NCBI GenBank assembly: GCA_947652605.1
Contig: OX393581.1
Span: 29,506,788-29,570,787, forward strand
Length of the DNA: 64,000 nucleotides
Source of the DNA: Elmis aenea
Lineage: Eukaryota; Arthropoda; Insecta; Coleoptera; Elmidae
Reading direction: 5' to 3'
Shown here: positions 1-10,959 of the stretch, one piece after another
Position numbering within the stretch: the first letter of the stretch is position 1
How the letters are laid out: each line of letters opens with the position of its first letter
Translations under genes and position numbers: made by a program
The notes under the pieces: generated by a model
Databases searched by the model: none
Seen by the model: only the letters and a program-made list of their open reading frames with translations
What the model was told of the DNA's origin: nothing

Positions 1-1366
1 TAAACTTTTATACATATGATATGTGTAAACAACCGGAATATTTGAACAAATGTACACTACTATTTCTCTTCCCGGTTCGCCGGAAATGATCCTGACTTTG
101 TTATTTCAAATGTAACACCCTATATATTTACATTTTTGGATAGAGGACGCAATTTTGAATATAACTGCACTATTTTGATTAATTTTAATAACCTCAAATA
201 ATTTTTGGACAAATATTTATTTGCCGTGGCCTGCATAAATTGAATTTTATTACGTCAACTAGCATCCTAAAACATTTTTTGTACAATTTAATTAACATTT
301 AGGTTACTTTAATCGGCTTTGAAGGTTGCAGAATCGGTTTTTTGACTGAAAGTCAATTTTTTGAATGCAATGGTAGTGGTATACGCGATTATTTAAATAG
401 AGTATTTCTGACCAATAACATATACTTATTTGTATGGAAAGGCTGCCTCAAAGACTTAAACTATTATAAAAAATTATTGAGTAGAATTGACGGGTGTTTT
501 CATGTTGTAAACTCTTGTTCTTTAAAATGAATTACACAAATGTTAAGATGTGCGATATGTATTTCGTTTAGTCTTGTAAACGGTAATTCATTAGCAGCCA
601 GGTGTCTTTATAAAAAAAAATATCCCAACCGTATAATTCCACATCGTTTGATGATAGCATGAAAACACCCGTCAATTCTGTTCAATATGAACATAAACAA
701 ACCATGGTAACCACCAAAATGAATCGTTTTATTTTAAAATATTTAATAGTTTATGTTCACTTATTTTATTTTTTACTCAAAAACTGTAGGTTTTGCAAGA
801 AACTTTAAAGAATAAAAAAAGTTTCTAAATAAACAAAGTTTTTAAAGAATTTTTTTAAATTTTAAAATGGTTAACCCCTTTAAAACGTTCCGATTAAAAG
901 ACTAACAGTGGTCGCACTTTTAAGCCCCTTGTAATGGTGGGACATAATTGAAAATATTACTATGGGGAACATTTTAATAAGTATAAAACATCTACCAAAT
1001 GTCATTCTCCTACACAAGTCCAAATTTGAGAAATTAAATAAAAACCTAATTTTACCGCTCCCCTTTAGGGGGGTGTAACTCAGAAAGGACGTCTAAGGAA
1101 AAACATTATATAAAAGCCCCCCTTAATTTTCGATAAGAAATTGCCTCCACAATTTTTTCTCAGTATTTAAGAAACATCCTGTATATAGGGTGTTCTATTT
1201 GAAATAACAAAGTTAGGGTAATTTCCGGCGAAACCTGAAGTGAGATATTAGTGTACATTTGTTTAAATATTCTGGTTATTTACACATATCATATGTCTAA
1301 ACGTTTATTTATCTAAAATTAAAACTAAAGAAAAAAAGGGTATACCAGAACTCAGTTCCAACCGGT
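1..1366. mobile_element. Mosaic fold-back element (left end cut by window)
   Basis: Bases 1-140 and 1190-1310 are inverted copies of each other (shared core TTCCGGCGAAACC and ATTTGAAATAACAAAGTT). They belong to the family that is complete at 5935-7506; homology to it runs from the left edge to about 490. Bases 655-1185 instead match one half of the fold-back element at 41094-42159 (CAAACCATGG...CACCCGTCA and GGGGTGTAACTC). Two families are thus fused or nested. No intact protein. Confidence 0.75.
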
Positions 1367-1731
1367 ATGTACCTATACAGTAAATGCAAATAGCCAATTA
1401 TTCGTACCTACTGTAGGTGCAAATAGCCACAACCTAAAAAGAAACAAACGGTAGAGGGTAAAGACGAAGGTACCTATATAATATTATTCAAGATTTTCGC
1501 TGTGATAATGTGGTATAGATTATAAATTGTTAAAGCGAGTATTTGAAAATAATTTACTTAGTTAGTTCTAGGAAGGGCCTTGTGCAGCCGATTTTTGGCA
1601 CCTTCAGGTTTTAGAGTTCCTATATTAACACAGTCGACGAACTGCAAAGATGCCCACGAAATATTGTCTTGTTCGGTGTGTATATCGTATATGTGCGCTT
1701 TAGTAAAAGCATTATAAATAAAATATGATAC
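1367..1731. other. Intron or downstream sequence of gene A, nothing recognised
   Basis: I looked here for the next gene A exon (the counterpart of CRNLSEYMRIAEK) on the minus strand and did not find one. No other feature seen. Confidence 0.5.
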
Positions 1732-2206
1732 CTTATATGAGCCGAGACAATGATTCTATGACCAGTAAGTTGCCAAATGTGAAGCTCATGCACAGCCAAG
1801 ACACCGTCAACTTCAGCTAACAAGCGTCGTTGTATAGCATCTACTTGTATGTGTGTGGGCACTGTCTGGAGTACAATTAGTGCAGAATCCCTCAAGAGAG
1901 GCCAAACAGAAAATAAAATAAACGCGACCACCACTAAAGTAAGTGAAGGATCGATATAATTTTTATATGTCCAGTCTGTAAGCCAGTACACAGTCGCAGA
2001 TATAATTACTGTTAGTGAAGTAAGTGCATCTGAATATAAATGTAATAACACTCCTCTCATATTCATTTGTGTAGAGTTTTTATAAAAACATTTCTTATTA
2101 ATAGGTGGTGAACAAGAATTACTACTTGCGTCGTTTTCATTATCAGCGGTTGTAGAATTATTACCGATTTCCGATGGGCACGACTGCCCATGAGCCCTTC
2201 CATAAC
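1732..2206 (-). CDS. Gene A exon 3 (loop, TM5-TM6, start of C-terminal domain)
   Basis: After a TATTTTAG acceptor it reads YGRAHGQSCPSEIG, where gene B has two HGH motifs, so the His-rich loop is degraded. NENDAS is conserved in position with gene B. TM5 keeps HLYSD (H189, D193). Then SVWPLLRDSALIVLQTVP and HIWQLTGHRIIVSAHI. It ends phase 2 at ATAAG|GTATCA, the same junction as gene B. 475 nt, nine codons shorter than gene B because of the loop. Confidence 0.87.
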
Positions 2207-5200
2207 CTAAAATACATTTTTTAATATATATTACTAACAGCATTTTGAGAACATACTACAAAACAATAATATGCCAATAGCGTTTATACATAAACCTAAT
2301 CCACCTACAGCAAGTAATAACTCGGGATTTTCAATATCTTCATTAACAAAAAATCGTTCGCAGGCTTCAACAGCTAATGAAAAACAAATAGCTATGAGGA
2401 AAATAGCATTTATTAGAGCTCCTAAAACTTCTGCTCGGGCCCAACCGAACGTATTTTTGGACCATGGTTTTGATGACATCTAGAATAAAACCGATATCAA
2501 AATAAACCTCTTACAAATAAACAAAAAATAAATAAATTGGTTTGACAGTCGTGCTAAATACTGCGAAATATTATATTCCGTTAACCGTTTAATTAACAAC
2601 AGTCCACGGCTATTTTATAATGAATATCCCTTGCTTATATACAGGGTGTCCCAAATTCGATTAAATGCATGAGGATCTCGCTTATCGTAAGAGCTGCAAA
2701 GTCGGTTAAATTAGGGCAAAGTAGCGAAATTAGATGCTCATCATATACCTGCAAAGAAAATTTTCTTAGCTGTCTTAGTTCAAAAGTTATTCAAGAAAAA
2801 CTGAAAAAATTGATTTTAGTTTTTTGTCCTATTTCCTACATTTTTTAAGATATCGACAATCTAGAAGCATTCCTCCACGGCAACTTCTTACGCTTTATAT
2901 TTTGAGATAACATAAAATTTCCAACAACGTTTCGTCTCTTCAGAACCATCATCAACTTCATTTTTTTAAATACGGCGAAAAAATTTAAATCTCATAGTTG
3001 GATAGCATTTTGTCTTCTAATTTTAATTATATATGACACTTAATATCTAAAATGATATTTTACCACAAAAACTTGAGGAACTCATTTGGTCTAATTGTTA
3101 AATTAAATAAAAAAATAAAAAGTTTTTTGTTGTTGTTCTGTTAAAACTGTCACTTTGATTAATTGTATAATTTGCAACCAGCTAGAAATTCTTTGATATT
3201 TGTGCTTCTGTTCGCAATTTTTATTTTCACTATGTTCTTGTAGTACATTTTTAATTAATTTATTTATTCGCTATACCTTCATGTATTGCGGAGTATTGTT
3301 AAAATAATTTTCGTCAATTATGGAAAATAAAAGGTGTTACAAATATGATATTGTAACTGATTTTAATGAAGTATCGAATAAACTGTTGAAAATTAAAAAG
3401 AATGCCATGAGACAGTTTTAAACAGAACAAAATAAATTTTTCTCTACTTTTTGTGGTAAAATATCATTTTAGATATTAAGTGTCATATATCACTTAAATC
3501 AGAAGACAAAATGCTATCTTACTATGAGATTAAAGTTTTTTCGCCGTATTTGAAAAAATTAAGTTGATGGTGGTCATAAAACGAAAAGTTGAAAAATCGA
3601 GTTATCGGCGATAACTCGAAAACAAAAGACGATAACCAATTTTAGTTTTCACCATTAACTGTTTCTCGAAGAAAGAGATCAAGGATGCGCGGTCCGTTTT
3701 TCGATACCTCTCATAGTTACCGAGATTCCCTATTAAAACATCGACATTTGCCCACCCTGTACATAGGCCGCACTGTAATGGAATATTACTTATTAACACA
3801 GTATATCAAATAACCATAAACCATAACACACAAAAATTCAGATTTATATTTTAAAAACTAGAAAAGATTCGATAAAACAAAAAAAAAACGCATTTGCATT
3901 TTTAGCCTTTATCGAGTTAACAAAATTTTGTCTTCGGGCCCCATTATAGAGGGTGTTTGCGAATTATTATTAATTAGAGTTTTTTTGGAGTCGAATCGGG
4001 CCCCTCTGAATTACGGGTCCTAGACATTTGTCTCTTTTGTTTATTGGTTAATCCGGCCCTTAAGTGAACCATGTATTTACAAAACATCTGAATATCTCTA
4101 CAAAAGTGAGCTTTATTATACAGGGTGTGTAAAAATTGGCGAAAGCGCTACACGTGGCGATGTTCTTCGTAAAATTCCAAGTCGAAAATCTTGATATGAA
4201 AATGTTGTACCATGCTTCCTGTGTCTGCAAGAGATCCTCAAAGTTTTGACATTTAGTCCTTTAATAAGCGTTATTATTTAATACTTGCAAATGAAAAAGC
4301 TGCAATTTGGAATAAAAATAAATTTCGAACAGTATTTTTTCCTAGATATTGTGTTCTTCCTTTCAAAAATTGGTGTTGAAAATATGTAAATCACTGATTT
4401 GAATGAAAATAATACATATGGCAACATTGTCATTAGCTGCCATCTCTGTTTTTCTCGTAATTATTTCTAGTTTGTGTTTTACGATACCCAAAAGTTTGCA
4501 GCTATGTTTACGAACTGAAGGCTTTCAGTTCGAACAAAAATTGTAAGTACCTAAGTAAAAATTGCTGATAAAAAAATGTCCAAACGTAAATCAATGCATG
4601 CAATGTTGCCAATTTTTTTTTTAAATGGTTTCTAAGGCCATAGGAAGAATGGTACAACATTTTTGTATCAAGATTTTCGATTTAGAATTTTACGAAGAAC
4701 ATCGTCACGTGTAGCGCTTCCGCCAATTTATACACACCCTGTATACAGCTTCTTATTTGATTTAACCAAACTTATATTTCTTATAATAAGCAAGACGGGG
4801 AGCTTGAATTTAGTGATGCGCCCTCCTTTACATATTACTTACTTACTTTAACTGATAAAAATGCTACTACTAACGCTGCCAAGTTACTTATCATATGAAA
4901 ACTATCAGCAATTAATGCTGTAGAATTTGTAACATAACCCATACCCATTTCTGCGAAAATGCAAAATATCGTCAGCAGCATTTGGGTTACTAATCGACAT
5001 ATTTGACCTGCGAATGATCCCATTTAATCTGCAACGAAAATAGGAGTATGCTCCTTAACAAATGATAAAAATTTTAATGGTTGTGCTTCAGTACATTTCA
5101 TGTGTTACACCTCGTCAAATATATTTTAATTCTCCAAGCTAATTTTTCGTTATCGATTTTTGCTGTTAAAAATCACTTTTCTTTCAAATTTGACATATTT

Positions 5201-8200
5201 GTGGCCATGTTTTCAAGCAAATTTGTCACTTTAATTTTCTTAATAACACAACTGTCACGTTGAAATGCCAAATTAATAGTATGTTCTGTGATTAATAGTT
5301 TCCAATATCTTTGTCATTATAATACATGGGAAAGTGAAAAATGAAGTATACAGGGTGTCACACAAAAAACGTCGCAAGCTGTAACTCCGTTGTTTGTGGT
5401 CCGATTTTGGTGAACAAAAAAGTTAATGAAATGGCTCCTCAAATACTATAAACTGAATTGGATTTCATTTTTTTTCAAGTTCAACTTCAATGTCAAACGA
5501 TAGTCAATTTTTTTCCAAATGGCACCATCTATTTTTTTACTAAATCTGGTAGACATTTTTTTTCTGAATTCAATGATGTAATCATAAATTAATTTTAGTG
5601 CTAAACCACAGAACATACACAATGCTAAACTAATGAGAAATAAAAAATAAAAGTTTAACTAAAATAGGTTAGGTTTCACAAAATTTTCAAGCGTGCCGTG
5701 GAAAACGAAAAAATCTTAATCAACAAATGTCATTTAAATACCACACTGAAAATAGATGGTCCCATTTGGAAAAAAAATTGACTATTGTTTGACATTTAAG
5801 TTGAACTTGAAAAAAATTGAAATCCAATTCAGTTTATAGTTTGAGGAGCCATTTCATTTACTTTTCTGTTCACCAAAATCGGACCACAAACAACGGAGTT
5901 ACAGCTTGCGGCGTTTTTTGTGTGACACCCTGTATACCGGGTGTAACTAAAATGTGGTACAAACCCTTTTTTCTTTAGTTTTGACTTTACATAAATGAAA
6001 TTTTAGGCGTATGATATTTACAAAAACCGGGTTTTTGAGCACATGCACACAATTGTTTCACTTCCGGTTTCGCCGGAAATGATCTCAACTTGGTTATTTT
6101 AAATGGAACCCTGTATATTTTTACATTTTTGGAAAGAGGGAGCGATTTTGGATACAACTGCACTATTTTGGTTAATTTTTACAACCTCAAATAATTTTTG
6201 AACCAAAATTTAATTTTTTGTTAAGTGATCCGTGACCTGCATAAATTGAATTTTATTATCTCAACAATTGACATTAATGTTACTTTAATCGGCTTTGAAG
6301 GTTGCAGAATCAGTTTTTTTAAAAGGAACTATGGAGGTACAAGCGATAATTTAAATGAAGCATTTTCGAATGAATCCATCGATACCAATAACTTGTATTT
6401 TTATTAAGAGTCTGCTTCAAAAAGTTCAAATTATTGTAAAGATTTATTAAGCGATCCTGTTAATCGCAGTAAACTGTGCATAACTGCAACAAAGCAAATC
6501 ATTCAAAACAAAAACAAAGGTGCTACGGAAGATTGCTGTGGAAACAAACAAATGCTTGTTTACGTGTTTGTATGTCATTGCGGTGCCGGTGCGGTGGTGG
6601 AAAAATTATTACACAGTTATTAAATTAAAACTTATTATTAATTTAAAATTAATTCTTCAAAATATTGGTGTTGCAAAATGGAACGTTACTTTTACACACG
6701 AACAGAACAAGTGGATATGCTATTAATGTTTGGTGAATGCAGAAAAAATGCTAAGGCAGCGTGCGTTTTGTATACTAAAAGGTGGTACCCTGATCGTCAT
6801 CATCCTGTTGTAAATTATTTTAACAGTATTGAATAGAAATTTCGCAATCAACCCGCCAATAATAATGAAAGAGATCATTTTATTATATCTGAAGAAACAG
6901 AAACGAATATTATGCACAGTGCACTGCGATTAACAGGATCTATTAATAAATCTTTACAATAATTTTTGAAGCAGACTCTTAATAAAAATACAATTTATTG
7001 GTATCGATGGATTCGTTAGAAGATGCCCCGTTTAAATAACCGCTTGTACCACCATAGTTCCAATTGAAATAAATTGACTTCTTGTCAAAAAACCGATTCC
7101 GCAACCTTCAAAGCCGATTAAAGTAACATTAATGTCAATTAAAATTTACAAAAACGTTTTTGGGACAATTGTTGAGATAATAAAATTCAATTTATGCAGG
7201 TCACAGATCACTTAACAAAAAATTAAATTTTGGTTCAAAAATTATTTGAAGTTATAAAAATTAACCAAAATAGTGCAGTTGTATCCAAAATCGCTTCCTC
7301 TTTCCAAAAATGTAAAAATATACAGGGTGTTCCATTTAAAATAACAAAGTTGAGGTCAATTTCCGGCGAAACCGGAAGTGAAATAATTGTATGCATGTGC
7401 TCAAATATTCTTTTTTTTTGCACACATCAATGCCTATAAATTTATTTATCTAAAATCAAAACCAAAGTAAAAAAGGGGTTGTACCACACTTCATTTACAC
7501 CCGGTATGTCGTAGCCATAATGTGAAATCCGGAATTTTATAAAATGCCCAGCCATTTTATAAAAACCCGGCAAAACGAGTTTTTTTTTGACTAAGCAAAT
7601 AATAAAATGATTGATGATTGTTTTTAATGAAAACAAACCTATTAGCTTTATTTTTATACCTTATTTTTAAAAAAACTTTTACCAACCTGACCCTCTATTA
7701 CTGACCAAATGAATGAGGGTCAGGTTAAAGCTTTTTTTAATGAAAACAAACCGATGAGGTTAACAGAAAGTCATAAATGTGCTCGTTTTGACGGATTTGT
7801 GATCACCATCCGATTCGGTTTAAAAAGTTGCTTGGACAAAGTTTTTACACATTTGAAATATTTTATGCTTCAAACTAGTTTCAAAAATCGTACTTTCTGG
7901 TTTTTCCCAATTTTCTCGGATACAGTTTAAGATATTTCCAATATTTCTTCGGATTATTAACGAGCAACAAATTTAGCAGCTTTGCCAAATTGAAACCTAT
8001 ACTCTAGCTATTATAATAAGCGAGATCCCCATGCTTACACTCGAATTTTAAACACCCTCTATTCCTGTATATAATATGAATATTACATTTACATAGGGTT
8101 TTTTTTCTAGGGGTACGCGGGTATACTTCTTATACCCACCTTTTTTGTCGAAAATTTGTTTTAGCATATTTTAAGTTTTAAAAATGTTATTTTATGGTTT

Positions 8201-10048
8201 TGGAAATAAAAAGATTTTTTTGATACTTACTTTTTTTTTAGAAAAAGAGCCCTGCATTTATATGCCCAAGACGATTTGTCAAACAGTTGAAAACTGCATA
8301 CTTATTAAATTAGGCATAGTACTTACTAAAGCTGCGGAGTCGGTAAAAAAACATTTAACTCCGACTTCTAATAATTTTAGTAGCTTTGTCTCCGACCCTG
8401 ACACATTAAAAGACAAAAAAAATATATACACAAATTATTCAAAATTCAAACTTAAATGAGTTAATAAGTTAATGGCCACCAAGCAATATTTTATTTCTAT
8501 AAAATTTAAACTTTGACTCGAAGTAGGTACATTTTTACTGACGACCCCACTGACCAGAAATTTCTTCTGAATTCCGACCCCATAGCCCTGGTACTTAGCA
8601 CATCGATTTTATAATAAAATATCATTAGGCACTGGGGCTGCGGTTTATTTAATCCAACCAAAAAAGTTAGTTTTCACCATTAACTGTTTCTCGAAGAAAG
8701 AGATCAAGGATGCGCGGTCCGTTTTTCGATACCTCTCATAGTTACCGAGATTCCCTATTAAAACATCGACATTTGCCCACCCTGTACATAGGCCGCACTG
8801 TAATGGAATATTACTTATTAACACAGTATATCAAATAACCATAAACCATAACACACAAAAATTCAGATTTATATTTTAAAAACTAGAAAAGATTCGATAA
8901 AACAAAAAAAAAACGCATTTGCATTTTTAGCCTTTATCGAGTTAACAAAATTTTGTCTTCGGGCCCCATTATAGAGGGTGTTTGCGAATTATTATTAATT
9001 AGAGTTTTTTTGGAGTCGAATCGGGCCCCTCTGAATTACGGGTCCTAGACATTTGTCTCTTTTGTTTATTGGTTAATCCGGCCCTTAAGTGAACCATGTA
9101 TTTACAAAACATCTGAATATCTCTACAAAAGTGAGCTTTATTATACAGGGTGTGTAAAAATTGGCGAAAGCGCTACACGTGGCGATGTTCTTCGTAAAAT
9201 TCCAAGTCGAAAATCTTGATATGAAAATGTTGTACCATGCTTCCTGTGTCTGCAAGAGATCCTCAAAGTTTTGACATTTAGTCCTTTAATAAGCGTTATT
9301 ATTTAATACTTGCAAATGAAAAAGCTGCAATTTGGAATAAAAATAAATTTCGAACAGTATTTTTTCCTAGATATTGTGTTCTTCCTTTCAAAAATTGGTG
9401 TTGAAAATATGTAAATCACTGATTTGAATGAAAATAATACATATGGCAACATTGTCATTAGCTGCCATCTCTGTTTTTCTCGTAATTATTTCTAGTTTGT
9501 GTTTTACGATACCCAAAAGTTTGCAGCTATGTTTACGAACTGAAGGCTTTCAGTTCGAACAAAAATTGTAAGTACCTAAGTAAAAATTGCTGATAAAAAA
9601 ATGTCCAAACGTAAATCAATGCATGCAATGTTGCCAATTTTTTTTTTAAATGGTTTCTAAGGCCATAGGAAGAATGGTACAACATTTTTGTATCAAGATT
9701 TTCGATTTAGAATTTTACGAAGAACATCGTCACGTGTAGCGCTTCCGCCAATTTATACACACCCTGTATACAGCTTCTTATTTGATTTAACCAAACTTAT
9801 ATTTCTTATAATAAGCAAGACGGGGAGCTTGAATTTAGTGATGCGCCCTCCTTTACATATTACTTACTTACTTTAACTGATAAAAATGCTACTACTAACG
9901 CTGCCAAGTTACTTATCATATGAAAACTATCAGCAATTAATGCTGTAGAATTTGTAACATAACCCATACCCATTTCTGCGAAAATGCAAAATATCGTCAG
10001 CAGCATTTGGGTTACTAATCGACATATTTGACCTGCGAATGATCCCAT
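1732..10048 (-). CDS. ZnT1-like paralogue, gene A (partial; first coding exon present twice)
   Basis: Second CDF/ZnT1 gene, same strand, directly downstream of gene B. Exons: 9872-10048 or 4847-5023 (identical copies), 2257-2479 and 1732-2206. Together with one exon-1 copy they give 291 codons plus two bases, open throughout with GT-AG borders. The exon matching gene B exon 4 and the tail are not seen in 1-1731, so the gene runs off the left edge or is truncated. Odd points: TM2 reads HMISN, so ligand D47 is Asn; the TM4-TM5 loop keeps one His (H139) where gene B has six. TM5 ligands H189 and D193 are kept. Known in the family: Asp at the TM2 site is needed for Zn transport. Inference: either changed function, a heterodimer partner, or a recent loss. 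The open frame argues against an old pseudogene. Confidence 0.82.
2257..2479 (-). CDS. Gene A exon 2 (TM3-TM4)
   Basis: Follows an ATTCTAG acceptor; begins MSSKPWSKNTFGWARAEVLG and holds TM3 and TM4, ending LLFC plus one base, before a GTATGT donor. 223 nt, exactly the length of gene B exon 2, about 60% identical in protein. The next intron, 2207-2256, is only 50 nt. Retaining it would meet an in-frame TAG after eight codons. Confidence 0.88.
2641..3601. mobile_element. ACAGGGTGTCCC element with internal inverted repeat
   Basis: Begins ATACAGGGTGTCCCAA near 2641. Bases about 2940-3075 and 3450-3580 are inverted copies (AGATATTAAGTGTCATAT and TTTTGTGGTAAAATATCATT are seen in both orientations). 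It lies in the intron of gene A. The right end is not clear; it stops near the start of the 5,025-bp tandem block. Confidence 0.6.
4120..4742. mobile_element. ACAGGGTGTG fold-back element (copy also at 9145-9767)
   Basis: Both ends read ACAGGGTGTGTA inward, with inverted arms of roughly 110 bp containing GCGCTACACGTG and GAAGAACATCG. A diverged relative lies at 60671-61280. Non-coding; probably a non-autonomous DNA transposon. Confidence 0.8.
4847..5028 (-). CDS. Gene A first coding exon, downstream copy (TM1-TM2, D47N)
   Basis: Identical to 9872-10053, including acceptor and GTAAGT donor. This copy is nearer to exon 2 (2257-2479). The two copies cannot both be spliced into a working message: joining copy to copy adds the five-base leader, shifts frame and soon meets a stop. 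They are therefore alternatives, or one is an assembly artefact. Confidence 0.86.
5350..5933. mobile_element. ACAGGGTGTCACAC fold-back element (copy also at 10375-10958)
   Basis: Terminal inverted arms of about 170 bp (CGCAAGCTGTAACTCCGTTG and its complement at the other end). The family recurs at 17439-18170 and 23509-24858. Non-coding. Confidence 0.83.
5935..7506. mobile_element. Long-arm fold-back element carrying a DUF4817-like HTH remnant (copy at 10960-12531)
   Basis: Ends TACCGGGTGTAA / TTACACCCGGTA. Arms of over 500 bp (5935-6472 and 6920-7506) are inverted copies. The 450-bp centre holds a short reading frame on the plus strand (6678-6836). The arms carry TTTCCGGCGAAACCGGAAG, shared with 1-1366 and 58040-58200. 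Confidence 0.82.
6678..6836 (+). pseudogene. Transposase N-terminal helix-turn-helix (DUF4817-like) remnant
   Basis: 52 codons starting MERYFYTRTEQVDMLLMFGE, then CRKNAKAACVLYTKRWYPDR, then stop TAG; the frame continues about 30 codons beyond. The pattern (YT..E.VDM.L.FGECR.NA..A..LY..R.YP.R.HP) resembles the DUF4817 helix-turn-helix found at the N-terminus of insect Tc1/mariner-type transposases. No catalytic domain follows. It sits between the arms of the fold-back element. Identical copy at 11703-11861. Confidence 0.6.
7788..8057. repeat. Partial repeat shared with 61283-61600 (copy at 12813-13082)
   Basis: In reverse orientation this matches 61283-61600: shared TAATAAGCGAGATCCCCATG-type end, CTAGCTATTATAATAAGC and AAAGTTGCTTGGACAAAG-like stretches. 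Probably one arm of a fold-back element; no partner arm nearby. Confidence 0.55.
8327..8590. mobile_element. hAT MITE with GTACTTAC/G target duplication (copy at 13352-13615)
   Basis: Ends AAAGCTGCGGAGTCGG and CCATAGCCCTG, decayed versions of the CAGGGCTGYGGAGTCGG inverted repeat seen intact at 23372-24987. Flanks GTACTTAC and GTACTTAG agree in 7 of 8 bases, the 8-bp duplication expected of hAT. Confidence 0.72.
9145..9767. mobile_element. ACAGGGTGTG fold-back element, tandem copy
   Basis: Copy of 4120-4742 at +5025. Confidence 0.8.
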
Positions 10049-10053
10049 TTAAT
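9872..10053 (-). CDS. Gene A first coding exon, upstream copy (TM1-TM2, D47N)
   Basis: CGTTGCAG acceptor, five leader bases ATTAA, then 59 codons starting MGSFAGQICRLVTQMLL and ending LSVK before a GTAAGT donor. Same architecture as gene B exon 1 (177 coding nt). Zinc ligand H43 is kept; residue 47 is Asn (codon AAC). It lies in the second unit of the 5,025-bp tandem repeat and shows no difference from the copy at 4847-5028. Confidence 0.85.
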
Positions 10054-10374
10054 CTGCAACGAAAATAGGAGTATGCTCCTTAACAAATGATAAAAATTTT
10101 AATGGTTGTGCTTCAGTACATTTCATGTGTTACACCTCGTCAAATATATTTTAATTCTCCAAGCTAATTTTTCGTTATCGATTTTTGCTGTTAAAAATCA
10201 CTTTTCTTTCAAATTTGACATATTTGTGGCCATGTTTTCAAGCAAATTTGTCACTTTAATTTTCTTAATAACACAACTGTCACGTTGAAATGCCAAATTA
10301 ATAGTATGTTCTGTGATTAATAGTTTCCAATATCTTTGTCATTATAATACATGGGAAAGTGAAAAATGAAGTAT

Positions 10375-10958
10375 ACAGGGTGTCACACAAAAAACGTCGC
10401 AAGCTGTAACTCCGTTGTTTGTGGTCCGATTTTGGTGAACAAAAAAGTTAATGAAATGGCTCCTCAAATACTATAAACTGAATTGGATTTCATTTTTTTT
10501 CAAGTTCAACTTCAATGTCAAACGATAGTCAATTTTTTTCCAAATGGCACCATCTATTTTTTTACTAAATCTGGTAGACATTTTTTTTCTGAATTCAATG
10601 ATGTAATCATAAATTAATTTTAGTGCTAAACCACAGAACATACACAATGCTAAACTAATGAGAAATAAAAAATAAAAGTTTAACTAAAATAGGTTAGGTT
10701 TCACAAAATTTTCAAGCGTGCCGTGGAAAACGAAAAAATCTTAATCAACAAATGTCATTTAAATACCACACTGAAAATAGATGGTCCCATTTGGAAAAAA
10801 AATTGACTATTGTTTGACATTTAAGTTGAACTTGAAAAAAATTGAAATCCAATTCAGTTTATAGTTTGAGGAGCCATTTCATTTACTTTTCTGTTCACCA
10901 AAATCGGACCACAAACAACGGAGTTACAGCTTGCGGCGTTTTTTGTGTGACACCCTGT
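10375..10958. mobile_element. ACAGGGTGTCACAC fold-back element, tandem copy
   Basis: Copy of 5350-5933 at +5025. Confidence 0.83.
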
Positions 10959-10959
10959 A

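Larger units (their letters stand above)
3642..8666. repeat. 5,025-bp tandem repeat, unit 1
   Basis: Bases from 3642 reappear at exactly +5025. The unit holds gene A exon 1 (4847-5028) and transposons at 4120-4742, 5350-5933, 5935-7506 and 8327-8590. About 330 bases after the exon acceptor (5029-5349) and 7507-7787 show nothing else. Every stretch I compared was identical between units, as were all long reading frames. Confidence 0.95.

Noticed and set aside
2271..2483. 70-codon plus-strand open frame
   Set aside because: Antisense shadow of gene A exon 2.
8184..8459. 91-codon plus-strand frame (also at 13209)
   Set aside because: Runs into the hAT MITE at 8327; composition and lack of similarity argue against a gene.
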